From Gramella sp. KN1008 (GTDB lineage: Bacteria; Bacteroidota; Bacteroidia; Flavobacteriales; Flavobacteriaceae), in the NCBI RefSeq assembly GCF_004332155.1, contig NZ_SJDV01000007.1, forward strand, positions 1-44,494: a DNA stretch of 44,494 bases, in the 5' to 3' direction. The position numbers were made by a program, and so were the translations under genes. The notes below the pieces were generated by a model. The model did not search any database. It was not told the origin of the DNA and was given only the letters and a program-made list of their open reading frames with translations. Position 1 is the first letter of the stretch. Each line of letters begins with the position of its first letter. Of the stretch, positions 28,732 to 37,127 are shown in pieces.

Positions 28732-29430
28732 ATGAAATATAGCCGTATTTTTATACTGGCATGCCTCCCGCTTATAGTGGTTAATTTAACAGCGGAGATT
28801 TATGAACTGGAATGGTTAGCCACAACCGCTGAAATTCTTATTTACTGTCTGCTTCTCATTGGTTTTTACAGGAGACTTGAATTTTACAATCTGAATATTT
28901 CCGGCTTTTTTAGCTTTTCGCTTCTCGCTACCACCATGTTTTATTTCCATGAGCAAAGATTGATTTTCTTTTTCGCTGTTTTTATAAATATGATCTCTTA
29001 TTTTTTTCTCATGAGGGAAGCCTTAAGATATACTCAGCGCGAAGCAGCTAATAAGTTCATGTTGCTTTTCTTTTTTGTCCTTATAGCCGTAAATATCTAT
29101 TTCCTCTTTCAGCATTTACAACAGCTGGAAATACATATTACCGGGATGTTGGAATTTGGTTTTTATTCTGTTTATTACATCAATCTCATTGTGCTCGGAA
29201 TCGTGGCTCTTATCTACTACCTGAATTCTTTTTCACGAAAATCGGTATTTTTCATCAGCATGGTATTATCCCTTATCGTGGCGGATGTTCTCAGGGATAT
29301 GGCGGCTTTTTATCTTCGGGACCCCAGTGTGATTTTCATTGAGAATGTTCTCAGGTTTGCCAGTGTGATCCTGGCTTTTGAGTTCTTTGCGACCGAAGAA
29401 AAGAAACTCAGGCTAATCAATCTGGTTTAA
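28732..29430 (+). CDS. Multi-pass membrane protein of unknown function
   Basis: The product has 232 residues from ATG 28732; the open frame also permits a start at 28657. I prefer 28732 because the first membrane helix starts at once and a GATATTTG -7-like element (seven of eight) lies between the two. It has about eight hydrophobic helices, short loops and a basic loop RDM after IVADVL near residue 190. The layout and the late VADVLRDMAAFYL stretch remind me of lysoplasmalogenase (YhhN) proteins, but the match is too weak to assign. It is isolated: a weak terminator comes before it and a promoter after it. Confidence 0.72.
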   Translation: MKYSRIFILACLPLIVVNLTAEIYELEWLATTAEILIYCLLLIGFYRRLEFYNLNISGFFSFSLLATTMFYFHEQRLIFFFAVFINMISYFFLMREALRYTQREAANKFMLLFFFVLIAVNIYFLFQHLQQLEIHITGMLEFGFYSVYYINLIVLGIVALIYYLNSFSRKSVFFISMVLSLIVADVLRDMAAFYLRDPSVIFIENVLRFASVILAFEFFATEEKKLRLINLV

Positions 29431-29524
29431 TATCCGCATTTCACAAAAAATACAAAGCTGTTAAATTCCAATATTATCCTGTGATAGCCTATGCTTATTA
29501 GCTTTCTTCTTCCTTTAAATTATT

Positions 29525-29532
29525 TACATTTG
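29525..29532 (+). promoter_or_regulatory. Promoter of the DUF6913-dapA unit, -7 element
   Basis: TACATTTG matches TAnnTTTG fully; TTT rather than TTG lies 19 bases upstream. The predicted leader is about 11 bases. Confidence 0.55.
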
Positions 29533-29549
29533 CCCTCCAAATTTAATCG

Positions 29550-30062
29550 ATGATTAGCGGTAACCTGAAGAATGTTTTTTACTTAAAGAAGATCCGTAAG
29601 GCGCTTGGCTCAAAAAGTGATGTGAAAAGTGAATTTTCGGGCAAAGCCGGTTTGATAATTGATGCTGATAATTTGGATGAAAAATGGAAGCTGACTGATT
29701 TTTACGAGCTGGTTCAGCTAAAAAAGGAGAATTTTTACATTGTTATTTGTGGCTCCAGGCAGAATTTACCAGAAGATATCGAAGCTGCTGTTCTAGACTC
29801 GAAGGAGATTTCATTAAGAGGTGAATTCAGAAGTGAGGAGATTAGAAGTTTTACAGAAGAGGACTTTGATTTCATACTTTGTTATTTTTCAAAGAACAGT
29901 GTGGCTTCAGCCTTACTTTCGGCTCTTACTAAAGCTAGGATCAGAATAGGTAACAGCCCGGACGAATATGGGATCTATGATGTTGAGATAGATGCCCGGG
30001 AGGTTGAGGTTTTTCAACAGGAAGCATTGAAATATTTAAAAATCTTAAAAAAGAATAATTGA
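29550..30062 (+). CDS. DUF6913-like conserved protein upstream of dapA
   Basis: The product has 170 residues, soluble, without a signal peptide. It opens with [14 protein letters not shown], has an alpha-beta core ([32 protein letters not shown]) and ends with a basic helix. The pattern fits a small family that I recall as DUF6913, encoded immediately before dapA in Flavobacteria. No catalytic motif is visible. The stop TGA overlaps the dapA ATG by one base, so a role tied to DapA or lysine/wall supply is plausible but is inference. Confidence 0.78.
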   Translation: MISGNLKNVFYLKKIRKALGSKSDVKSEFSGKAGLIIDADNLDEKWKLTDFYELVQLKKENFYIVICGSRQNLPEDIEAAVLDSKEISLRGEFRSEEIRSFTEEDFDFILCYFSKNSVASALLSALTKARIRIGNSPDEYGIYDVEIDAREVEVFQQEALKYLKILKKNN

Positions 30063-30937
30063 TGGATGCCTTTGTGGGAACAGGAGTGGCTCTTATCACT
30101 CCATTTAAAGAGGATTTAAGTGTAGATAGCGAAGCTTTGGCAAGCCTTGTTAAAGACCAGATTGAGAATGGTATAGACTATCTTGTGGTTTTGGGAACTA
30201 CGGCTGAAAGTGCGACACTAAAGCAGGAAGAGAAGGAGTTGGTGAAATCTGTAGTAAAAAAGGCTAATGAAGGAAAATTGCCATTGGTACTGGGTATAGG
30301 CGGGAACAATACCGCTGGAGTAATAGAAGAACTAAAATCGGCAGATCTTGATGGTTTTGATGCGATACTTTCAGTCTCACCATACTACAATAAGCCTACT
30401 CAGGAAGGTGTATTTCGTCATTTTAAAGCTGTTTCGGAGGCTTCTCCCTTACCGATAATACTTTATAACGTACCGGGAAGGACTTCTTCTAACGTGCTGC
30501 CAGAGACCATTAATCGTATTGCGAGGGAACTGGACAATGTGATTGGGGTAAAGGAAGCGGCCGGAGATATAGTTCAGGCAATGAAACTCATAAGCCTGGT
30601 GCCTGAAGATTTCAAAGTGATCTCGGGAGATGATATGATCACACTTCCCATGACCCTTGCGGGAGGAAAAGGAGTGATCTCTGTGATAGGCCAGGGGCTG
30701 CCCCGGGAATTTTCAGATATGGTAAGAGCAGGACTGGATGGCAGAGTGAAAGATGCTTATGAACTTCATTACAGGATAGCTCCCTCTATAGACCTTATTT
30801 TTGCTGAAGGTAACCCGGCCGGGATCAAAGCACTTCTGGCCAAAAAGGGAATGATAAGCAATGTGCTGCGGCTTCCGTTGGTTGAGGCAAGTGAAAATTT
30901 GCAGTCCAGGATAAATGCATTTATGGAAAAATTCTGA
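30062..30937 (+). CDS. dapA: 4-hydroxy-tetrahydrodipicolinate synthase
   Basis: The product has 291 residues from ATG 30062; an in-frame TTG one codon earlier is unlikely. It condenses pyruvate with aspartate semialdehyde, the first committed step to diaminopimelate and lysine. The Schiff-base lysine is Lys164 in VKEAAGD, the proton-relay Tyr135 lies in LYNVPGRT, and GTTAES (45-50) binds substrate. It pairs in pathway with dapF elsewhere in the window. The overlap with the preceding gene is TGATG. Two hairpins follow the stop. Confidence 0.97.
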   Translation: MDAFVGTGVALITPFKEDLSVDSEALASLVKDQIENGIDYLVVLGTTAESATLKQEEKELVKSVVKKANEGKLPLVLGIGGNNTAGVIEELKSADLDGFDAILSVSPYYNKPTQEGVFRHFKAVSEASPLPIILYNVPGRTSSNVLPETINRIARELDNVIGVKEAAGDIVQAMKLISLVPEDFKVISGDDMITLPMTLAGGKGVISVIGQGLPREFSDMVRAGLDGRVKDAYELHYRIAPSIDLIFAEGNPAGIKALLAKKGMISNVLRLPLVEASENLQSRINAFMEKF

Positions 30938-31009
30938 TTCCTATTAGATCAGAATTATTTGAGAAACCAGGCTTGGTCTGCAATAAACCCTTAGAAACAG
31001 GGTTATTGC
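30931..31009 (+). terminator. Two hairpins after dapA
   Basis: The first has arms attctgat (30931-30938) and atcagaat (30948-30955), contains the dapA stop, and is followed by tattt. The second pairs gcaataaaccc (30980-30990) with gggttattgc (31000-31009) with one bulged A and has no adjacent T run. Either may end the dapA message. Confidence 0.45.
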
Positions 31010-31048
31010 ACAGGTTGAGGAAAGTTTTTTTTATAGTCACAAAAAATG

Positions 31049-31056
31049 TATTTTTG
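31049..31056 (+). promoter_or_regulatory. bamD promoter, -7 element
   Basis: TATTTTTG matches TAnnTTTG fully. It overlaps the longest possible bamD frame, which supports the later start at 31076. Confidence 0.55.
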
Positions 31057-31075
31057 CCAGATGTTTTTACGTATC

Positions 31076-31885
31076 ATGAAAAAAGGAATTCTCGTTTTAA
31101 GTTTACTAATGCTCACACTGTCCTGCGGTGAATACCAGAAGTTGCTTAAAAGTGATGACACTGCTGCGAAATACAGCACGGCTGAGGAATTGTATAACGA
31201 AGGTAAAGCTGAAGATAGTAATAAGAAGTTGAGAAAAGCTTTAAGATTACTGGAGCAGATAGAGCCTCAATTCCGTGGAAAGCCTCAGGGGCAGAGGGTT
31301 GTTTTCCTTTTAGCTGATACCTATTACTCACTGGGGGATTATTATCTTTCTCCTTTCCAGTTTGAAAGGTTCCTTCAGCTATATCCCGACAGTGAAAAAG
31401 CTGAAGAGGCTTCGTATAAAAGAGCGGCCAGCTTTTACTACAGGTCTCCCAGATATAATCTTGACCAGAGTGATACGCATAAGGCGATCGAAGAATTACA
31501 GGTATATCTGAATAAGTATCCGGAAGGGGAGTTTGTAGAGCCTGCCAATGAGATGGCTACCGAGCTAAGGATCAAACTGGAGAAGAAGGCCTACGAGATC
31601 GCAAAACAGTATCATCACACTGAATATTATAAGGCAGCGATCGCGTCTTTCAATAACTTTATTGCCGATTACCCCGGTTCTCCGTTCAGGGAAGCGGCCT
31701 ATTATTACAGATTTGATTCAGCCTATAAACTGGCAATTAACAGTTTTCAGGTGTTGATGGAAGAAAGACTGGAAAACGCTAAAGAATTTAGCAATTCTTA
31801 TAAAAAATATTATCCTGAAGGTGAATATCTTCCCCAGTTGGAAGAATCCCTTTTAGACATAGAAAAAAGACTACAGAACTTTTAA
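31076..31885 (+). CDS. bamD: Outer-membrane protein assembly factor BamD
   Basis: The product has 269 residues from ATG 31076; the frame is open from 31046, but that start lies in the promoter. A lipoprotein signal ends TLSC (about residue 17), followed by GEYQKLLKSDD. The rest consists of TPR-like helices (LYNEGKAEDSNKKLRKAL, YYLSPFQFERFLQLYP, YHHTEYYKAAIASFNNF), which in E. coli BamD bind BamA and substrate beta-barrel signals. It anchors the BAM complex in the outer membrane, which here must handle barrels such as the TonB-dependent receptor. It begins a run of bamD, rpoZ, coaBC, porD. Confidence 0.93.
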   Translation: MKKGILVLSLLMLTLSCGEYQKLLKSDDTAAKYSTAEELYNEGKAEDSNKKLRKALRLLEQIEPQFRGKPQGQRVVFLLADTYYSLGDYYLSPFQFERFLQLYPDSEKAEEASYKRAASFYYRSPRYNLDQSDTHKAIEELQVYLNKYPEGEFVEPANEMATELRIKLEKKAYEIAKQYHHTEYYKAAIASFNNFIADYPGSPFREAAYYYRFDSAYKLAINSFQVLMEERLENAKEFSNSYKKYYPEGEYLPQLEESLLDIEKRLQNF

Positions 31886-31892
31886 TTTAGGA

Positions 31893-32222
31893 ATGATGGA
31901 TTTTAAGAAAATTGATGCGCCGGTAAACACTACTACCATAGACAGGAATAAAGTAGATGACCCAACCGGGAATATCTATGAAGCGATCTCTATAGTTGCC
32001 AAAAGAGCTACGCAGATCAATGGAGAGATCAAAAAGGAATTATTGGAGAAACTGGACGAGTTTGCTACTTATAATGACTCTTTAGATGAGATCTTCGAGA
32101 ACAAGGAGCAGATAGAGGTATCTAAATTTTACGAAAGGCTTCCGAAGCCACAGGCTCTTGCTATCCAGGAATGGCTGGAAGACAAGATCTACTGGAGAAA
32201 TACAAAAGAGACCGAAGAATAG
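31893..32222 (+). CDS. rpoZ: RNA polymerase omega subunit
   Basis: The product has 109 residues. The omega/Rpb6 core is NIYEAISIVAKRATQIN (about 26-42), the segment that clamps the beta-prime C-terminus. The tail after residue 45 (helical, acidic, ending near EDKIYWRNTKETEE) is longer than in E. coli and typical of Bacteroidetes. A start at the next codon (ATG 31896) is equally possible. It lies seven bases after bamD. coaBC follows by 14 bases, matching the common rpoZ-coaBC neighbourhood. Confidence 0.93.
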   Translation: MMDFKKIDAPVNTTTIDRNKVDDPTGNIYEAISIVAKRATQINGEIKKELLEKLDEFATYNDSLDEIFENKEQIEVSKFYERLPKPQALAIQEWLEDKIYWRNTKETEE

Positions 32223-32236
32223 AATCGGGCACGAAC

Positions 32237-33445
32237 ATGTCGGTACTAAAGGGTAAAAAGGTATTAATGGGCGTTACCGGTGGTATTGCCGCTTATAAGA
32301 CTGCCAGTTTAGTACGTTTGTTCATCAGAGCCGGTGCCCAGGTAAGGGTAGTCATGACTCCGGCCGCTAAAGAATTTATCACTCCGCTTACTCTTTCCAC
32401 ACTTTCCAAAAATGAAGTCTATTCTTCATTTACAGATGAGGAAGACGAAAACGCGCAATGGAACAATCATGTTGAACTCGGCCTCTGGGCTGATTTCATG
32501 CTTATAGCCCCGGCCACAGCGAATACGCTGTCCAAAATGGCTTCGGGGAATAGTGACAATCTTTTGCTCGCTACCTATCTTTCATCCAAATGCCCGGTGT
32601 TCTTCGCACCCGCGATGGACCTGGACATGTACAAACATCCTTCCACTAAAAATAGTTTCAAGATCCTGCAGGAATATGGGAATATTATGATTCCGGCGGG
32701 AGACGGAGAACTCGCCAGTGGGCTGCATGGCGAAGGCAGAATGGCTGAACCTGAGGGAATACTGAAATTTCTTGAAGAACATTATACCGAGAATCTTCCT
32801 CTTAAAGGCAGGAAGATACTTATAACTGCGGGGCCCACATACGAAGCTATAGATCCAGTGCGTTTTATAGGAAATCATTCTACCGGGAAAATGGGTTATG
32901 AGATTGCCCGGGCAGCTGTAAAACTGGGAGCTGAGGTTAGCCTGATTTCGGGGCCAACGCATCTGAGTATGGATGATGACAGGGTTGATCTTATTAAAGT
33001 TACCAGTACTCATGAAATGTATGAAGCTGTAAGCTCGAGGTTCAAGGATACAGATGTGTTTATAGCTTCAGCAGCCGTAGCCGATTACAAGCCCGTAACC
33101 GTAGCCGGTGAGAAGATCAAAAAGGATGATCAATCTCTTAGTCTGGAGCTTACCAGGACCGAAGATATACTGGCCAGTATGGGAGAAAGGAAAGAGCATC
33201 AAAAACTTATTGGTTTCGCCCTGGAGACTAACAACGAGGTTGAAAATGCAAGAAATAAGCTCAAAAGGAAGAATCTTGATTTTATTGTATTAAATTCACT
33301 CAATGATAAAGGTGCTGGTTTTAAAACAGACACCAATAAAGTAAGTATTATTTATCCTAACATTATCAAGGATTTTGAACTGAAACCCAAAACCGAGGTT
33401 GCCAGGGATATTTTAACCGAGATCATAGAATTGCTGAATGCGTAA
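32237..33445 (+). CDS. coaBC: Phosphopantothenoylcysteine decarboxylase/phosphopantothenate-cysteine ligase CoaBC
   Basis: The product has 402 residues from ATG 32237; the frame runs back into rpoZ, but MSVLKGKKVLMGVTGGIAA is the normal N-terminus. The CoaC half (1-180) is a flavoprotein with TGGIAAYK, the catalytic His in NHVELGLWAD, and APAMDLDMY. The CoaB half (190-402) opens GRKILITAGPTYEAIDPVRFI and has NHSTGKMG. It makes 4'-phosphopantetheine in two steps of CoA synthesis, and coaE at 39084 performs the last step. It overlaps porD by eight bases. Confidence 0.97.
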   Translation: MSVLKGKKVLMGVTGGIAAYKTASLVRLFIRAGAQVRVVMTPAAKEFITPLTLSTLSKNEVYSSFTDEEDENAQWNNHVELGLWADFMLIAPATANTLSKMASGNSDNLLLATYLSSKCPVFFAPAMDLDMYKHPSTKNSFKILQEYGNIMIPAGDGELASGLHGEGRMAEPEGILKFLEEHYTENLPLKGRKILITAGPTYEAIDPVRFIGNHSTGKMGYEIARAAVKLGAEVSLISGPTHLSMDDDRVDLIKVTSTHEMYEAVSSRFKDTDVFIASAAVADYKPVTVAGEKIKKDDQSLSLELTRTEDILASMGERKEHQKLIGFALETNNEVENARNKLKRKNLDFIVLNSLNDKGAGFKTDTNKVSIIYPNIIKDFELKPKTEVARDILTEIIELLNA

Positions 33446-34325
33446 GATTTTAAGCTTCATACTTATCTTTTTTGGAATGCAGGTTGCTACTGCACAACAA
33501 CTTAATTGTGAAGTGATAATCAATGCCGAACAGACCGGCCAGACAAATCTTTCGGTATTCAACACGCTTCAAAGAGCTCTTAGTGAATTCATAAACCAGA
33601 CAACCTGGACCGAAAGGGATTTTCAGAATCATGAGCGCATTAACTGCAGCATGTTCATCACCATTAACAGCTTTGAAGGAGAAAGCTTTAATGGCAGTAT
33701 ACAGGTGCAGTCTTCAAGACCAGTATATGGTACATCCATGATCACTCCGGTTTTTAATTTTAACGATGAACAGTTAAGTTTTAATTACCGCGAGTATCAG
33801 CCACTCAATTACAGCCAGAACAGTTACACTTCCAATCTGGTTTCGGTGATCTCATTTTATGTATATACCATATTGGGGCTGGATGCCGATACTTTTGCTC
33901 CACAAGGAGGAACTCCTTACTTTGAGGAGGCTAACCGCATCGTCACCACTGCACAGCAAGGGAATTCGCAGGGTTGGAGAGGGGCCGATGGACAAAGGTC
34001 AAGATACCGTCTTAACGCCGATCTGTTGGCCAACACCTATGCTGAGTACAGGCAGGCGCTGTACGACTATCACCGTCTGGGTCTTGACGTGATGCATGAA
34101 GATGTACTTGGAGGAAAAGAAAATATTGCCGCAGCAATGGAAAAACTCGAGGTGATGAATAACAGGAGAAATAATTCTCTGCTCCTCAGAGTCTTTTTTG
34201 ATGCCAAGGCCGATGAGATCTCCCAGATCTTTTCTGGAGGGCCTTCCATAAATAGTAATGAGCTAGTGGAGACCCTCAACAATATTGCGCCAAGGTATTC
34301 TAAGAACTGGCGAAATATTCAGTAG
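33438..34325 (+). CDS. porD: DUF4835 protein, type IX secretion component PorD
   Basis: The product has 295 residues with a clear signal peptide (1-20, ending VATAQ). It opens QQLNCEVIINAEQ and has TTWTERDFQNHERINC, TPVFNFNDEQLSFNYREYQPL and GQRSRYRLNADLLANTYAEYR, diagnostic of DUF4835. As I recall this family is now named PorD and linked to the type IX (gliding/Por) secretion system, perhaps as a periplasmic or outer-membrane accessory. The mechanism is unknown. No other T9SS core gene is present. The start overlaps the coaBC end. Confidence 0.88.
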   Translation: MRKILSFILIFFGMQVATAQQLNCEVIINAEQTGQTNLSVFNTLQRALSEFINQTTWTERDFQNHERINCSMFITINSFEGESFNGSIQVQSSRPVYGTSMITPVFNFNDEQLSFNYREYQPLNYSQNSYTSNLVSVISFYVYTILGLDADTFAPQGGTPYFEEANRIVTTAQQGNSQGWRGADGQRSRYRLNADLLANTYAEYRQALYDYHRLGLDVMHEDVLGGKENIAAAMEKLEVMNNRRNNSLLLRVFFDAKADEISQIFSGGPSINSNELVETLNNIAPRYSKNWRNIQ

Positions 34326-34334
34326 GCTTTTTGG

Positions 34335-34365
34335 TTGATTTCAATTTTTTTCTCACGTATATTTA
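34335..34365 (+). promoter_or_regulatory. Candidate recN promoter
   Basis: TTG at 34335-34337 is followed after 20 bases by TATATTTA (34358-34365), a seven-of-eight -7 match. The predicted leader is about 13 bases before the TTG start. Confidence 0.42.
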
Positions 34366-34383
34366 GCGCAAATTTTAATCGGT

Positions 34384-36036
34384 TTGCTTACATCCCTTTC
34401 TATAAAGAACTACGCTTTAATTGAAGATATCAATATTGATCTTCAGTCTGGATTTACCATTATAACAGGTGAGACGGGCGCGGGAAAATCCATCATGCTT
34501 GGGGCTCTGGGGCTCCTGCTTGGAGACCGGGCCGATTTTAGTTCTATAAGGGACTCTGAAAAGAAATGCGTTATAGAAGGGAATTTCAGTATCTCGAACT
34601 ATAAGCTGGAGAATTTCTTTAAAAAGGAGGATCTTGACTATGAACCGAACAGTATTATCAGAAGGGAGATCCTGCCTTCAGGCAAATCTCGTGCTTTCAT
34701 AAATGATACACCGGTTAGGATAACGGCACTTCAGAACCTGGGAACCTATCTTATAGACATTCACAGTCAGCACGAAACCCTGAGTTTGGGGAATTCAGAT
34801 TACCAGTTTGAGGTTATAGATACCATTGCAAAGAATGAATCTCTTATCATAGAATACAAAAGTGAGCTTAAGGAATTCAGAGCGCTGCTTAAGCGATTTG
34901 ATGAGTTAAAAGAGGAGCAGTCTCAGGCGGCAAAAGAATATGATTACAATCTGTTCCTTCTCAATGAGCTTGAAGAAGCTCAGCTCCAGGCCGGAATGCA
35001 GGATGAGCTGGAAGAAAGGTATGAGGAACTGAATAATGTGGAGGAGCTTACTGAAAACCTTGGTTCTGCCATCAATTACCTCCAGCAGGAAGAAATTGGC
35101 AGCCTTGAGAGTTTAAAATCGGTAAGGTCTCATCTTTCCAGGATCGCCCAGTTTTCCTCGAATTATGAGTCTTTCTATGAGCGTATTCAAAGTGCCATTA
35201 TTGAGCTGGATGATCTTGAAGCTGAAATGACTAGCGCTTTGGAAAGGGTAGAGGCTAATCCTGAAGAACTGGAGACGGTGAATCAAAAACTGCAATTGAT
35301 CTATAATCTTCAGAAAAAGCATAATGCCGAAAATGTTGAGGAACTACTGAAAATCATGAATGATCTTCGTGAAAAGGTTTCAGTAACCGAAAATGCCGAA
35401 ACTGCCCTGAACGAAGTACAGCTGGCGATAAAGGAACAGGAAGCCCGGCTTTCCAAAACCGCTGATAAACTCTACGAAAACCGAAAAAAAATCATCCCCG
35501 CCTTCATTGAGCAGACAGAACAGATACTGAAAGACCTGGGAATGCCCAATGCCCGACTCAATATTGAACTGGAACAGGGAGAGGAATTTCTTTCAAACGG
35601 AAGGGACAGGCTGGAATGGTATCTGGCCGCTAATAAAGGAGGGAGTTTTAAAGAAATGAAGAAAGCGGCCTCCGGAGGAGAGCTTTCAAGGATCATGCTT
35701 GCCGTAAAGAGCATTCTGGCTGCCCAGAGCAATCTGCCTACTATCATTTTTGATGAGATAGACACCGGTGTTTCCGGCGAGATCGCGCAGAAAATGGGGG
35801 AGATACTTCAGAAAATGGGCAATAATATGCAGGTGATCGCCATCACTCATTTACCACAAATTGCGGGGAAGGGAGCTTCTCATTTCAGGATCTTTAAGGA
35901 AGATAATGAGGAAACCACCCGAACCAGGATCATAAGGCTGGATGAAAAGGCTCGTATAGAAGAACTTGCTCTTATGCTGGGCGGCAATACTAAAAGTGAT
36001 TCGGCCATGGCACACGCTAAATCCCTTTTGAACTAG
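34384..36036 (+). CDS. recN: DNA repair protein RecN
   Basis: The product has 550 residues, the normal length, a cytoplasmic SMC-like ATPase acting on double-strand breaks. It opens LTSLSIKNYALIEDINID and has Walker A GETGAGKS (29-36). A long coiled coil spans about residues 150-380. The ABC signature is ASGGELSRIMLA and Walker B is IIFDEIDTGVSG. Initiation is at TTG 34384; there is no ATG in a sensible place, and the residue alignment with RecN N-termini is exact from there. It has a candidate promoter of its own, so it may be separable from porD. Confidence 0.96.
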   Translation: MLTSLSIKNYALIEDINIDLQSGFTIITGETGAGKSIMLGALGLLLGDRADFSSIRDSEKKCVIEGNFSISNYKLENFFKKEDLDYEPNSIIRREILPSGKSRAFINDTPVRITALQNLGTYLIDIHSQHETLSLGNSDYQFEVIDTIAKNESLIIEYKSELKEFRALLKRFDELKEEQSQAAKEYDYNLFLLNELEEAQLQAGMQDELEERYEELNNVEELTENLGSAINYLQQEEIGSLESLKSVRSHLSRIAQFSSNYESFYERIQSAIIELDDLEAEMTSALERVEANPEELETVNQKLQLIYNLQKKHNAENVEELLKIMNDLREKVSVTENAETALNEVQLAIKEQEARLSKTADKLYENRKKIIPAFIEQTEQILKDLGMPNARLNIELEQGEEFLSNGRDRLEWYLAANKGGSFKEMKKAASGGELSRIMLAVKSILAAQSNLPTIIFDEIDTGVSGEIAQKMGEILQKMGNNMQVIAITHLPQIAGKGASHFRIFKEDNEETTRTRIIRLDEKARIEELALMLGGNTKSDSAMAHAKSLLN

Positions 36037-36116
36037 CTTTTATTTTATGGATTCAAAATTGATCCTTAAATGATGCTTAGTGTAGTAAGGTTTTGAACTT
36101 TAAATATTGAATTTTT

Positions 36117-36170
36117 TACTGCTAACTGGTCACTGACACTGAATACCGAAAACTGCGAACTGAATTCAAA
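36117..36170 (+). repeat. Degenerate ACTG-rich repeat before fabI
   Basis: Six copies of ACTG occur in about 45 bases in the recN-fabI gap, in forms such as aactgg, cactga, cactga, aactgcg and aactgaa. The stretch looks non-coding and simple. It lies directly upstream of the fabI -7-like element. Confidence 0.6.
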
Positions 36171-36179
36171 CAACTTTCC

Positions 36180-36187
36180 TATCTTTA
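36180..36187 (+). promoter_or_regulatory. Candidate fabI -7 element
   Basis: TATCTTTA is a seven-of-eight match to TAnnTTTG and leaves a leader of about 22 bases. No TTG is seen at -33. Confidence 0.35.
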
Positions 36188-36216
36188 CAGGCGAACAACC
36201 ATAAAATATAAATCAC

Positions 36217-37038
36217 ATGTCATATAACCTGCTTAAAGGTAAAAGAGGAATCATTTTTGGCGCTCTTGACGAAAATTCTATCGCCTGGAAAACTGCCGAA
36301 AAGGTACATGAAGAAGGCGGGACATTTGTGCTCACTAATGCACCTATCGCTATGAGAATGGGTAATATTAAGGACCTAGCGGAAAAGACCGGGTCTGAGA
36401 TCGTTCCAGCAGATGCTACAAAAATTGAAGATCTTGAGAACCTTGTGGATAAGGCCATGGAGATCCTTGGCGGAAAGATAGACTTCGTGCTTCACTCCAT
36501 AGGTATGTCTGTCAACGTTAGAAAGGGGAATCATTATACCAATATGAACTACGACTTTACCACTAAAGGCTGGGATGTTTCAGCCGTTTCTTTCCATAAG
36601 ACCATGCAGGTTCTTTATAAGAAAGACGCAATGAATGAGTGGGGAAGTATCGTGGCGCTTAGTTATATGGCAGCTCAAAGGGTATTTCCTGATTATAACG
36701 ATATGGCCGATAATAAGGCTTATCTTGAATCTATCGCCCGTAGTTTTGGATACTTTTTCGGAAAAGATAAAAAAGTAAGGGTGAATACCATCTCACAATC
36801 CCCAACGCCAACCACGGCAGGACAGGGAGTGAAAGGATTCGACGGGTTTATTTCTTTCGCTGAAAAGATGTCTCCGCTTGGAAACGCGACTGCAGAGGAA
36901 TGTGCTGAATATACACTTACATTATTTTCTGATCTTACCAAAAAGGTAACCCTGCAAAACCTTTATCACGATGGTGGTTTCTCCAATACCGGTGTAAGCC
37001 AGGAAGTGATGGAAGCTTTCACGCGGGAAGAAGAATAA
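36217..37038 (+). CDS. fabI: Enoyl-[acyl-carrier-protein] reductase FabI
   Basis: The product has 273 residues. It reduces the enoyl-ACP double bond in the final step of each fatty-acid elongation cycle. The nucleotide site opens with KGKRGIIFGALDENSIAWK. The catalytic set is Tyr150, Tyr160 and Lys167, in the FabI spacing (LSYMAAQRVFPDYNDMADNKA, of which Y, Y and K matter). FabI is the target of triclosan. It forms its own unit, with a candidate promoter upstream and an unusual large terminator downstream. Confidence 0.97.
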   Translation: MSYNLLKGKRGIIFGALDENSIAWKTAEKVHEEGGTFVLTNAPIAMRMGNIKDLAEKTGSEIVPADATKIEDLENLVDKAMEILGGKIDFVLHSIGMSVNVRKGNHYTNMNYDFTTKGWDVSAVSFHKTMQVLYKKDAMNEWGSIVALSYMAAQRVFPDYNDMADNKAYLESIARSFGYFFGKDKKVRVNTISQSPTPTTAGQGVKGFDGFISFAEKMSPLGNATAEECAEYTLTLFSDLTKKVTLQNLYHDGGFSNTGVSQEVMEAFTREEE

Positions 37039-37044
37039 ATTTAT

Positions 37045-37121
37045 AAAACCGGCTGTAAAGTCTATGTCACTTCGAGCGAAGTCGAGAAGTACGGACAGGC
37101 TAATTTTACAGCTGGTTTTTT
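37045..37121 (+). terminator. fabI terminator with a REP-like palindrome in its loop
   Basis: Arms 37045-37059 and 37105-37119 pair over 15 positions (one G-U pair) and are followed by T-rich sequence. The 45-base loop contains the perfect palindrome ACTTCGAGCGAAGT (37069-37082) inside a TGTC...GACA frame. This resembles a short repeat (TTCGAGCGAAGTCGAGAAGT type) that I recall as common between genes of Flavobacteriaceae. It ends seven bases before the next gene. Confidence 0.78.
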
Positions 37122-37127
37122 CTTAAA

